Assembly: GCA_000733355.1 (NCBI GenBank)
Contig: JNVV01000040.1
Coordinates: 244,600-308,599, forward strand
Direction of reading: 5' to 3'
Source of the DNA: Falciphora oryzae
Lineage: Eukaryota; Ascomycota; Sordariomycetes; Magnaporthales; Magnaporthaceae
Length of the DNA: 64,000 bases
Positions 55,297 through 64,000 of this stretch are shown here, piece by piece. Made by a program: the position numbers and the translations under genes. Below the pieces are notes generated by a model, which searched no databases, was not told where the DNA came from, and saw only the letters and a list, made by a program, of their open reading frames with translations. Position 1 is the stretch's first letter. Each line of letters begins with the position of its first letter.

Positions 55297-57202
55297 ATGG
55301 CGGTGCCAGATCCATGGATGGCGCACTTTCTGCACCCACCACGCTGGGCGCCGAGAGACAATCAATCCGAGCAAGTCTACTACGCAGCGCTTCATGGAGA
55401 CTTGAAGAAGCTCGCCGCCACCGTCACCCCGAGTCTCAACCTCAATGGTCTGCGCCGGGTCAGCTTTCGGCACCATGCCTATACGCCTTTGTACGCCGCC
55501 GTCATGAAAGGCCACATGGACGCCGTGAGCCTGCTTATTGCGTTGGGCGCCGACCTGGAGACCGAGTGTTTTGTTGGCTGGAGATCGTCGATCAGGCCGC
55601 TCCATGAAGCAGCCCGCCAGGCAAACCCAGGTATGGTCCGGCTCCTTCTCGAGTCCGGTGCCGACGCCAAGGCTCGCTACAAGGTGAAAGATGGCGACGA
55701 AGGCATCGCAACCCAGCTGGTCCTCAGAGAGTTAAACCGGAAAACTGGACGGACCGCCAGGCGGAAACATATCGAGACGGTTCGGCTCCTGCTCAGTCAC
55801 GGCGCTGATATCAATGCCCCGTGTGCGAGGATAATGCCGACGCGTCTAGCTGCGCCACCACAGCAGCCACCGCGTCCAAGTGTACAGCCGCCGCCGCCGC
55901 CCCCGTGGCCGCATATCATCAAAAGCCTCCTTGAATGGGCAGTGGCGTCAGGCAGCGTCGCTCTCGTTGAGGAACTCATCGCCCGGGGGGCAAAGGTTCA
56001 CGGCTTCAACGAGGAGGGTACATGTGGGGACTCTTTGTTCTCCATCGCCGTCGTCTACAACGCGACGATTGATGTCTTGGAGTACCTCATTGGGGAGCTC
56101 GGCCTCAACGATACCAACATGACAGGACTGAGAGCCCTTTCCCGGGACCGGCTGCCTCACCCGATCCATGTGCAAATGGCGGATTTGCTGATGGCCCATG
56201 AAAGGGACACCGATCCCCAACGCACCGTCACCACGTCGGCCCACCTAACCGACGTCATTTGCTCAGCTGCCTACCATGGCAACGAACCCGTTGTTCGGCT
56301 CCTACTCGACCGGGGCATAGGCGTTAATGTGGTCAATAACTTCGCCGAAACACCGCTGCTCACCGCCCGTGCAGGCACCGCGGACGCGGGGCTCATCAGA
56401 CTTTTGCTCGAGCGAGGCGCTGGAATAAGACATCGTACCACGGTAGTCCAGGAAGTGCCCACCGATCCCCGAAGCAAGACCAATGCCCAGGGAGTGCCCA
56501 TTCAAAACAACCATTCGGACCGCCCCTGTTTATGGACCTTTACCATCGGAGACAATGCTTGTAAGCTACGCTTCTGCTATCACCCCGAGCTTTCTACAGT
56601 GCGTGTTTGCGTGCAAAGCTGCTTTGGCGATACTAACTAGTATTGTGCGCCATTAAGTGCATCCGGCCGCACGGCGAGGTCCATTGAACTCGTCCCCCGA
56701 TGTGGTAAAAGTACTCCTCGACGCCGGGGCAGATACAGAAGCTCGTAATATCCGGGGCCAGACTCCGTTGCTCGCCTACGCCGCTTTAATACTAAAGGTC
56801 TCAAGACCGCAGCCGGAACGCAAAAAGATATCTTACCCCTTTCTCAACTACATCGAATGCTTCCAGCTCCTGGCAGACTCTTGCCGAAATGTCAATGTGG
56901 TCGACAGTGAGGGCAGAACGGCGATGCACCTGCTCGCCCGTGAGTTCAACCATGTCCCGACCGTCAGCCAGCTCGTCGAGATTTTGATAGATAAAGGAGC
57001 CGACTTGAGCATTCGCGACAGGGAGGGGACGACGGCGTTGTCCTGTCTCAAGTCCAACTGTGGAATCGAGCCCCAAGATATCAGCCCTCTCTCGAGCGGG
57101 TCTACTACACCCGCCCCGCCTCGCGTTCCCACCACGCCCGAGCTGGAGGTGATTATGCGCGAGGCAGATGAGGCAGATGGCTATCCTGATTTTGCGCCGT
57201 GA
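55297..57202 (+). CDS. Ankyrin-repeat protein 1 of the tandem cluster
   Basis: Two exons, 55297-56560 and 56658-57202, give 602 aa. The intron has a GTAAGC donor and a perfect TACTAAC branch. Ankyrin repeats are spread over the whole protein: YTPLYAAVMKGHMDAVSLLIALGAD (~62-86), RPLHEAARQANPGMVRLLLESGAD (~100-123), HIETVRLLLSHGADINAP, a block around EWAVASGSVALVEELIARGAK, EPVVRLLLDRGIGVN, and in exon 2 DVVKVLLDAGADTEARN and LVEILIDKGADLSIRD. A Pro-rich insert (~190-207, six consecutive Pro) is absent from its paralogues. There is no signal peptide, membrane segment or effector domain, so it is probably a cytosolic protein-protein interaction protein. The C-terminus (PELEVIMREADEADGYPDF) is shared almost exactly with the relic at 62.1-62.6 kb. 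Function unknown. Confidence 0.85.
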
Positions 57203-57555
57203 TGTAGGGGGGGAACACGTGGACTTGGCGGACACCGCGGTCCTCTCTGTTTGGGCGATCCCCGGCTGGTCGAGGCCTCCAGGACATGGGAGCTGCCCGA
57301 TGCCGCCTAGGAAACATAGAGGGGGGAGCGGGTAACTCTGTAGCCTGACAGGGGCTCAGATGTGGGTTTGATGTTACTGGTACTTCTTCCTGTCACTCCA
57401 TTGTGTCGATGCTGGAGGCAGGGATTTAGAGAGGATGGGTGGGGCTCCTCGAAAACCGGCCTACATATAAGTCCACCAACAATACCGAACCAACGAAACC
57501 TCTGCAACGCTCTTTTAATTCTCACGCAGCTCGCTAAGGAGAAGGTCACAACGCA
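57203..57555 (+). promoter_or_regulatory. Promoter region of ankyrin gene 2, with TATA-like box
   Basis: CATATAAGTCC at 57464-57474 lies 92 bases before the ATG at 57556. The same CATATAAGTCC is found the same distance upstream of the ankyrin gene at 63140, with flanking blocks (GGGGCTCC, CTCACNNNCTCGC) also shared. The two promoters are therefore duplicates. Confidence 0.6.
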
Positions 57556-59273
57556 ATGGAAAGCCTGGAGGCCCCCCAGTCTGAGATCCGGGCCTCTTCT
57601 CCCGATGACTTGGATGAAGATCGTGAGGAGTATCACTTGTGGAGAAAGGAACGCTGGGCGGATCCGGATGATCCAAAGGCTGCTGAATTCTTCCAGGCTG
57701 CGGAGGAAGGCAACCTGGAAAAACTCAAAGCCGCCATCAACCCAAGCCTCAACATCAATTCCTTGCACGGCAGCTCCCGGGACCCTCAAGGCGCAACGGC
57801 TCTGTGCACTGCCGTCCGGGCAAACCACGGCCACATCGTCGACTTCCTCATCGGGCTCGGCGCCGACGTGGAGGTGGAATGTGTCGACAACGTCTCGACG
57901 ACGCGGGCGCTCCACGAAGCAGCCTTGCAGGCCAACCCAGAAATAGTTCGGGCCCTCCTCGACGCTGGCGCCGACGTCCAGTCCCGGTTCGACTATGACC
58001 ACGGCGACGACGGCCCCACGACGTGCCTCGTGCTGAGGGACCTGGAGCGGAGCAGAGACTTGCGCATCGAGCAGAGGCACGTCGACATCATCGAGCTGCT
58101 CCTCGACCGCGGCGTCGACGTCAACGCGCCGTGCGGCGTTCTGTCCATGAACCTGCTCGAGTCGGCCGTCGCGGCGGACTCTGTCGACCTCGTCAAGTCG
58201 CTGATCGCGCGCGGCGCCGAGGTCCACCCCAAGGCCAAGGACAGGTGCGGAAACCGGCTTGTCGAGATTGCCGCCCAGCACAACGGCACGCCTCGCACTT
58301 TGGAGTACCTTATCGGGGAGCTTGGCCTTGGAGACCCCTACCTGGAGGCTTTGGGAGCACTCGCCGAAGACTGGAGGCCGCACGAGGTGCACCTGCCCAT
58401 GGCACGCATGCTGTTCGACGCCGCCAGGGCCGACCCGGGTCGCGATGCCAGGTTCCCCAATATCAAGACCGTATGGGACCAACTATGCCTGGCTGCTTCT
58501 CACAACAATCTCCCCCTTGTCCAATTTTACTTGACTGGGGAGTGGATGTCAACGGGGTGGATCGTTTCTACGAAACACCGCTTCTTGCGGCCAGTCGAGA
58601 GAACGGGGGTGTAGCGCTCATCAAGCTGCTGCTCGAACGAGGCGCGAGAACAAGCTACCGTATCCCTCCCAAACCCAACATTTATGGAGGCTGGAACAAT
58701 GCTCGTAAGTCATACATCTAACACGCATCTTGAGTATCCCCACCCTTTGCTCTGTGAAGACTCTCAGCTGATGCTCACCAATGTTTCCTTCAAGTGCACC
58801 AAACCGCAAAGCGAGGTCTAGATTGCGCCGAGGGCCCTGAAGTGGTAAAGCTGCTCCTAGACTCCGGGGTAGACGTGGAAGCCCGGAACGTCCTGGGGGA
58901 GACCCCGCTGCTCATACACGCCAGGGTATCGTGGGCGGCATCCAGCCGCGAGCGGGAGTCCGCCTACCTCGCCTCTCGTCTGGAGTGCCTTGAACTGCTC
59001 GCAGACGCTTGCCGAGACATCGACGCGGTCGACCACAAGGACAGGTCGGCGCTGCATCTGCTCGCCGACTATCCGAACAACGACGTGGCGACCGTGGCCA
59101 AGGCCGCGGACATTCTGATCCAGAAGGGGGCCAACCCGAACATCCGCGACAGTACGGGGATGACGGGGGCGTTCTGTCTCCGGTCCCAGTTGGGGATCAA
59201 GCTTGACCCTGCGCACTTGAAAGGCGGGCTTGTCATTGAGGACCAGTGGGATGACCATCCCGACAGCGAGTGA
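57556..59273 (+). pseudogene. Ankyrin-repeat gene 2 of the cluster, with a single frameshift
   Basis: From the ATG at 57556, exon 1 (to 58704) and exon 2 (58795-59273; intron GTAAGT...CAAG) would give 542 aa. Ankyrin repeats include TALCTAVRANHGHIVDFLIGLGAD, RALHEAALQANPEIVRALLDAGAD, HVDIIELLLDRGVDVNAP, VDLVKSLIARGAEVH, VVKLLLDSGVDVEARN and AADILIQKGANPNIRD. At the T-run 58525-58528 one base appears to be missing: the frame ends soon after (stop at 58612-58614), while the next ankyrin repeat (DWGVDVNGVDRFYETPLLAA) continues in another frame. The rest is clean, so this is either a very recent inactivation or an assembly error in a homopolymer. If the frameshift is real, the product is a 352-aa protein lacking the last repeats. 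Neighbours are paralogues on both sides. Confidence 0.75.
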
Positions 59274-59297
59274 AAAAAAAAAAAAAAAAAAAAAAAA
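59273..59297. repeat. Poly(A) tract directly after the ankyrin gene 2 stop codon
   Basis: There are 25 A residues starting with the last base of the TGA stop. A cDNA-like tail is conceivable, but the gene has an intron, so retrocopying is unlikely. Confidence 0.9.
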
Positions 59298-59532
59298 GAA
59301 AATGGTTATGTCAATGTTGATCTAAACCTATGCTGTGTTTCCAGAATCAAATCCATCTACTGCTACTTGCTACCTTAAACCTGTGCTATGTTTCCAATCT
59401 CAAATGTATCATCTGCTGCTATATGTTGCTCCCAACCTGTACTATGTTCCCAATCTCACATCTCTCTCTACTGTGGCCGTACAAATCTTCGGCCTCCGTG
59501 TAGCTCGGGACGAGGCTAAAAGTACCAATTTC

Positions 59533-60090
59533 CTAAGCCGCAGCCCTGCCGGCTTGGCTGGCCTTGCTAGGCAATCCGGAAGGAGGGCTTGCTGCTGCCT
59601 TTTCCCTAGCGCTAGCAGCACCGGCAGTACTGGGAACAGCACCGTTCTTCTTAGTCCCGGAGTTCGACGCTGCCGCTGGTGCCTTGTTCGCGGCCGGGGC
59701 GGGAGGAGTCTTGTTATCTTTTCCCACCGCCGGCTTTTGGGCCTTGCCCTTGCCTGTACCAGCGGCGTCGACTGCGGGTTGGCCTTTGGTGCCCCGGCTC
59801 TGGTCGTCCGAGGGGGGAGCTGTGGGGGCTTTGGGTTGCTGGGTTGCTGATGTCGGCGTCTTGTTGTCTTTGGGCCGCTGCCCCCTGGCGTTAGGAAGAG
59901 GAGGAGAATGAGGAGGAGGAGTTCTGGCGTGGCACGCCTTGGGGTTTCCGCCCCGTGACTTCGTTTTTTTTGCCGCTTCCGGGCTTGCCGGACTTAGTCC
60001 TCCATCCTGACATGTCCAACTAAGCTGGCAGTGGGTTCTGGATCGCCTAGTACCTCCCTTAGGTAATACTCGCTGCGGAAATACTGGCAA
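59533..60090 (-). CDS. Pro/Ala/Lys-rich low-complexity open frame, possible tail of the neighbouring gene
   Basis: This 185-codon minus-strand frame overlaps the 3' end of the frame at 59994-60590 in a different phase. Residues ~50-185 are rich in Pro, Ala, Lys and Thr, with a repeated DNKTP motif (two copies), as in disordered linkers or tails. It may be joined by splicing to the upstream frame, but no convincing intron was found. It may instead be a chance frame in GC-rich DNA. No domain is recognised. Confidence 0.25.
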   Translation of the reverse strand: MPVFPQRVLPKGGTRRSRTHCQLSWTCQDGGLSPASPEAAKKTKSRGGNPKACHARTPPPHSPPLPNARGQRPKDNKTPTSATQQPKAPTAPPSDDQSRGTKGQPAVDAAGTGKGKAQKPAVGKDNKTPPAPAANKAPAAASNSGTKKNGAVPSTAGAASAREKAAASPPSGLPSKASQAGRAAA

Positions 60091-60850
60091 TCATAACTGT
60101 TTGCCTTGCCCGGAGCCCCGTGGCAGAAACGGATGGCTTTGCCCTTTTGCCAGGCGACGACTCGGGCGCCAAGAGGGGGTTGCCATTTCACTTTGTTGGT
60201 GGCCCCCTGAAACTCGGCGTGTAGGCGCAAGACGTTGATTTCTCCACACAAGCCTTTGTGCGAGTGACTCCGGCCTTCGTGAGCCAACCGTGCCAAGCAC
60301 TTGGCGATTGAGCCTTCGACTCCTCTCCCAAGCTTGAGGTATTTCTTCCAGGCCCCAGTGACTCCGGTAGTAACAGACGAAGCAAAGAGGATGCGGCCAT
60401 TCCCGTCGTCCAGGCTTGTCATGAGACCGGGTTTAACAATCTGTGGATTCGGATTGGTTCTCAGATATGTGGCGTATGCTCGGTCCATCTCCAGGGCCGC
60501 CTTCTTCGTTAGCCCAACCGGCTCGCCGTCGGTGAGGCCTCTGTCAACCAGAACGGACCCCGAGAAGCTGAGGACCGCATTTTCCGGGAGTCACAAGCCG
60601 GAGGGGCACCGGGTCTAATTGGATTCCTAGCACCGGGCCCTGGGCCCTGTTTCCCGAACCGCCCGCATCTGCTTGGGGGAACGGAGCCCCGAGCGTAAGC
60701 GTGCTGAGAAAGAGCCATAGGACGGAAAGAAGAGCGATTTGCTCGCGCCCGGCGGCACGGCGGCGGTGGGGCGGGCTCGTAATGACACTGTTTGTTTCCA
60801 AGGGGAGCGGAGGCCTGAAGGGAGTGATGAAAAACACTAGGTTGATACAT
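59994..60850 (-). pseudogene. Decayed small secreted protein gene, possibly deaminase-like
   Basis: The clearest part is the minus frame 60590-59994 (198 codons), with LSFSGSVLVDRGLTDGEPVG, AYATYLRTNPNPQIVKPG, then HKGLCGEINVLRLHAE (~100) and GARVVAWQKGKAIRFCHG followed by DCQYF. The C-G-E motif followed by a GAxV strand and later Cys residues recalls toxin-type cytidine deaminase folds, but the second CxxC zinc motif is not clear, so this is a weak suggestion. Upstream, another frame reads LLSVLWLFLSTLTLGAPFPQADAG, a good signal peptide, and the linking segment is in a third frame. No introns reconcile them, so one or two frameshifts are likely. It sits between two duplicated ankyrin blocks. 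Confidence 0.35.
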
Positions 60851-61008
60851 GGTAATAAAGAGCAAGAAGGCCGGAATGAAGTAGAAATATAAAATATTTT
60901 ACCGCGTCAACTGCGGGATGTCGAGCAAAGCCGTGCTGATAAATTGTAGGAAGAGAGGGAAGGTTTTATTATGAACTGTTGATACTATCTTATTTCCCCG
61001 TCCCAACA

Positions 61009-61590
61009 TCAGTGCCCTAGAGCCTCCTTTTTATCGTGGTGGCCACCAGCAACATCACCACGAAGCACGCCGTCGGTAGTCGTATCGTTGGTAAGCGCAT
61101 CGTCCGTAACCAGACTGTTGGTAGCAATATTGCCCGTGTAGTAATCAGCGAAGGGTATCAACGGCACAGCCCGGTATCCCTTTTTCCGGCAATCGGCATT
61201 CCAGTGACTATGATGATACCCATGGGTTTCATTAGCGGACCTTGAAGTGTTCAAGTCTAGGTTCGGCTATGGGTGGCACAGCCTCGCTCTGCTTTGTGTG
61301 AGGTTCGGGCACCCTGGCCGCATATTTTTGCTGGCTATCACCTACCAAGGCCCCGTGAATCAAAATGTGTTTGTACGATCTTGGATATCGCGTCGGCGCC
61401 GCTTTGATCGGCCAGGAAGCCGGATGGTTGCCCTCCCTATGTGGTGTACTTCTAGTGATGTTCCCTTCATGAACACACTCGCCAACACGGGATCGGAAAA
61501 TCCAGGGTGCCCGTGACGTTGTGGCCGGGTGAAGCCCAAAAATAGGGCCAATGTGGTCAAGTAGGAAACCGACAGCACCAAGAACTCCAT
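61009..61590 (-). pseudogene. Possible small secreted protein gene with three in-frame stops
   Basis: From the ATG at 61590 a single frame can be read for 193 codons to a stop at 61009-61011. It begins with a signal-peptide-like MEFLVLSVSYLTTLALFLGF. Later it has HGYHHSHWNADCRKKGYRAVP and a Thr/Asp/Asn-rich end. It is interrupted by TGA (61360-61362), TAG (61342-61344) and TAG (61267-61269). All three can arise from CGA or CAG by C-to-T change. The product is not recognised. The stops could also mean two unrelated short frames. Confidence 0.3.
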
Positions 61591-62119
61591 GTCAAAGCCT
61601 CCAACTCAGCGCCGTACCCGTCACCGAGCAGGATTGAAGCCCGGCCCGTTGGTACGTTGGTACGGGAAGGTGTTTGGACGTGCCAACTGCGACGCCAGTT
61701 TCGGGCGACACAGTCAACCAGTCCAGAGTAAGGTGGAGCGGACGCGTTGGGCCGGGCATCGTCATGGCAGTTGCACGCGTGTGGGTCGGGCGCCTATTTC
61801 CTGTGGGAGACGGCGCTGGGAAATAAGTGCCTACTAAGAATAAACCCCAGCCCGTGGAGGGAGGGATGTGACTTTGGCGATATATTGGATTTTGAAATTG
61901 AACATCGATATCGGAGAAATTCGCGGGACTCTTTTTTTCTTTTTCTTCTGCTTTTTTTATTATTATTATTATTTTAGAGCGGAGCAGCGCTCTGAAGATA
62001 TTCCGCAAAAGCGAAATAACACAATGAGGGTATCGACATTGGATGGATTGAAGACCATTGATGGTTGTGGGATTTTGCTCATGCTCCAACCATCACAAAG
62101 GCGGGTGCTGCGCCCCGTC
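61591..62119. other. No gene recognised
   Basis: This stretch has a T-rich block and an ATT/TTA microsatellite (61958-61974). Short frames on both strands have no domain. Confidence 0.5.
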
Positions 62120-62564
62120 TCCATGAGCAAGGGTACCGGCAACAACGCTTGTAAGTCACGCTTTTGCTGCCAGCCCGGGCTTTCCGCAATAGGCCTTACA
62201 ACTTCACCAGTTACGTCGAGTCTTTCCAACTGCTGGCAGACTCGTGCCGGAATGTCAATGTGGTCGACACCTAGGGTAGGACGGCGATCGATTTGCTCGC
62301 CGATAGATGGAACCACGTCCCGACCGTTAGACGGTCGTCGACATTTTGAGAGAGAAGGGGGCCGATTTGAGCATGCGTGACAGGGAGGGGACGAATTCCT
62401 TGTCCCGTCTCAAGTCTAATTGTGGGATCGAGCCCAAAGATGTCGGCCCTCTCGCAAACAGGGCTGCCACGCCCTCTGGGCCTACCGTACCCACCACGCC
62501 CGAGCTGGAGGTGATTATGCGCGAGGCGGATGAGGCAGATGGTTATCCTGATTTTACGCTGTGA
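62120..62564 (+). pseudogene. Relic of the 3' end of an ankyrin-cluster gene
   Basis: The sequence from ~62143 (AACAACGCTTGTAAG) matches the exon 1/intron junction of ankyrin gene 1 (ACAATGCTTGTAAG at 56552-56565). It then jumps to internal exon 2 sequence (TTCCAACTGCTGGCAGACTC against TTCCAGCTCCTGGCAGACTC). A TAG interrupts the frame at 62272-62274, after a conserved NVNVVDT block. A frameshift follows near 62340, after which the end of the protein (LKSNCGIEPKDVGPL, then PELEVIMREADEADGYPDF) is nearly identical to gene 1. Most of the gene is missing, so it is non-functional. Confidence 0.85.
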
Positions 62565-63139
62565 TATGTGGGAAAAGTAACGAGGACTAGACGGTCACTG
62601 CGGCTGTGTGAGAAAAAAATATTTGGGAAGTGTAACATGCATTTTAGGATCTGCTTCCAATTTTAGCTGCTAGTGGGATAAGTATCTTCTTACAAGTCTG
62701 ATCAAGACTCATGGTCCTGACCAGGAGAGAATATGCGGTTCTTTTCTGCTCGGGCGATGCCTGGCTGGCCCAGGTTGGTAGGGCCTGAGCCGGCCTCAAG
62801 CCGTCTGGCGAATAGATAGAGAAGCGGGGGACTCCTGTGACTTGATGACTATGCACTCGGCTTGCCGACTTGGCTGTACAGACGCTCACATGTTCTCATG
62901 GACTGATGATTGATCAAAACCTTGGTCTAGCATTACCACCTCGTAGGTGGACATTGGTTGTGGGTTTCGCCGCCGCCGTCACTCAATTGTGTCGCTGTTG
63001 GGAGCAAGGATCCTGATGTTGTCAGTGGGGCTCCCTAGGCAGGCACCGACATGCATATAAGTCCAAGAAAATGCCAAAGCAACCAACACTTCTGCGACAC
63101 GCTTCTATTTCTCACCAACTCGCCCAAGATACTAGCACA
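62565..63139 (+). promoter_or_regulatory. Promoter region of ankyrin gene 3, duplicated from that of gene 2
   Basis: CATATAAGTCC at 63054-63064 lies 86 bases before the ATG at 63140 and matches the element at 57464. Further upstream, blocks such as CAATTGTGTCGCTG match CCATTGTGTCGATG at 57397-57410. The spacer therefore derives from the same ancestral segment as 57203-57555. Confidence 0.6.
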
Positions 63140-64000
63140 ATGGGAAGCCAGGGAGATCCCCCGTCTGACGTCAGCGCCCCTCCCCCTGACGACCGCGATG
63201 AAGATCCTGACATATATCACCCGTGGCGAGAAGAAGGCTGGGCTAGTCCAGATGATTCAACGGATGCCGAATTCTTCAAAGCAGCGAAGGGAGGCAACCT
63301 GGAGAAACTCAAAGCCGCGATAACCCCGGATCTTAACGTTAATCTTTTGTATGGCCGCTACCACGACCTCGATGGCGAGACAGCTTTGCACGCTGCCGTC
63401 CGGGAGAACCATGCCCACATTGTCAACTTCCTTATCGGACTCGGCGCCGATGTGGAGATGAAGCGTGTTGACCACACCTGGTCGTTACGGCCGCTCCACG
63501 AAGCAGCCAGACAGGCCAACACAGACATGGTCCGGATCCTCCTCGATGCCGGCGCCGACATCCAGGCCAAGCTTGACAGTGGCCACGACGACAGCGGTCT
63601 CGCAACGTCCCTCGTCCTAAGGGACATGGAGAATCAGAGAAACCCGATTACCGAGGGGCAGCAGGTCGAGCAGAGGCACGTTGACACCATCGAACTTCTT
63701 CTCAGCCGTGGCATCGGCATCAACGCGCCGTGTGGTAATTTGACATTGAACTTGCTCGAATCGGCAGTCGCAGCGGACTCAGCCGATCTCACAAAGTCGC
63801 TGGCCGCCCGCGGCGCAACTCAAAAGGTGGACTGGTATGACGAGAAAAGGTCCAGGAACAGGCTTATCTGCATCGCCGCCCAGCACAACGCGACAACTCG
63901 CACACTGGAGTACCTTATGGGAGAGCTCGGCATCAAAGACCCCGAGATGAAGGCATTGAGCTATCTCGCAGATGATTGCCAGCCGCACGAGGTGCACCTG
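63140..64000 (+). CDS. Ankyrin-repeat protein 3 of the cluster (runs off the right edge)
   Basis: The ATG at 63140 opens a frame that stays open for 287 codons to the end of the window. It starts MGSQGDPPSD, then DAEFFKAAKGGNLEKLKAAI, which matches ankyrin gene 2 (AAEFFQAAEEGNLEKLKAAI). Ankyrin repeats follow: TALHAAVRENHAHIVNFLIGLGAD, RPLHEAARQANTDMVRILLDAGAD, HVDTIELLLSRGIGINAP, and a block ending in TRTLEYLMGELGIKD. Order and spacing are the same as in gene 2, with a short insert (ITEGQQVEQ) before the third repeat. No break is seen so far, so this may be the functional paralogue of the frameshifted gene 2. The 3' part, including the expected intron, lies outside the window. Confidence 0.85.
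   Translation, partial: MGSQGDPPSDVSAPPPDDRDEDPDIYHPWREEGWASPDDSTDAEFFKAAKGGNLEKLKAAITPDLNVNLLYGRYHDLDGETALHAAVRENHAHIVNFLIGLGADVEMKRVDHTWSLRPLHEAARQANTDMVRILLDAGADIQAKLDSGHDDSGLATSLVLRDMENQRNPITEGQQVEQRHVDTIELLLSRGIGINAPCGNLTLNLLESAVAADSADLTKSLAARGATQKVDWYDEKRSRNRLICIAAQHNATTRTLEYLMGELGIKDPEMKALSYLADDCQPHEVHL

Noticed and set aside
57307..58482. 391-codon minus-strand frame
   Set aside because: Antisense to ankyrin gene 2, with no domain of its own.

Overview
The window is nuclear DNA of a filamentous ascomycete, most likely a Sordariomycete. The evidence is genes with short 45-125 nt introns carrying GTRNGT donors and CTRAC-type branch sites, a fungal C2H2-kinase protein, a Zn2Cys6 regulator, an intron-containing tRNA-Lys, and relics of typical fungal transposons. 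Several relics are broken by stop codons of the kind C-to-T change produces, which fits repeat-induced point mutation, although I computed no index.

Layout. 1-5.3 kb is decayed: the tail of a CorA-like Mg transporter gene, a LINE fragment, and a short LTR retroelement holding only a gag gene. 6.4-15.4 kb is the most interesting part. A gasdermin-like gene (RCD-1/HET-Q1 type) converges, with 46 bp between stop codons, on a subtilisin-like protease with a DUF7580-like N-terminal region (HET-Q2 type). A large C2H2 zinc finger-protein kinase gene is transcribed divergently from the protease. 15.4-17.6 kb is a patchwork of a truncated pogo-type transposon, a solo LTR and a 5'-truncated cytochrome P450 pseudogene. 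A tRNA-Lys lies at 17.8 kb.

21.7-53.1 kb is core genome: a Zn2Cys6 transcription factor (seven exons), a ~16.5-kb region with no recognisable gene, transportin/Kap104, a DCR2-like metallophosphatase, and an SSH4-like SPRY adaptor of the Rsp5 ubiquitin ligase. 55.3-64 kb is a tandem family of ankyrin-repeat genes: one intact, one with a frameshift, one short relic, and one running off the right edge. Two decayed small genes sit between them.

How the genes may work together. By analogy with Podospora HET-Q1/HET-Q2, the protease would cut the C-terminal tail of the gasdermin to release a pore-forming domain and trigger regulated cell death in allorecognition or defence. The protease gene carries a 62-bp tandem expansion that either breaks its frame or behaves as a tiny intron, so its state needs transcript evidence. 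The other core genes look like ordinary housekeeping or regulatory genes with no link to one another. All functions are read from sequence motifs by eye; no database search was run.
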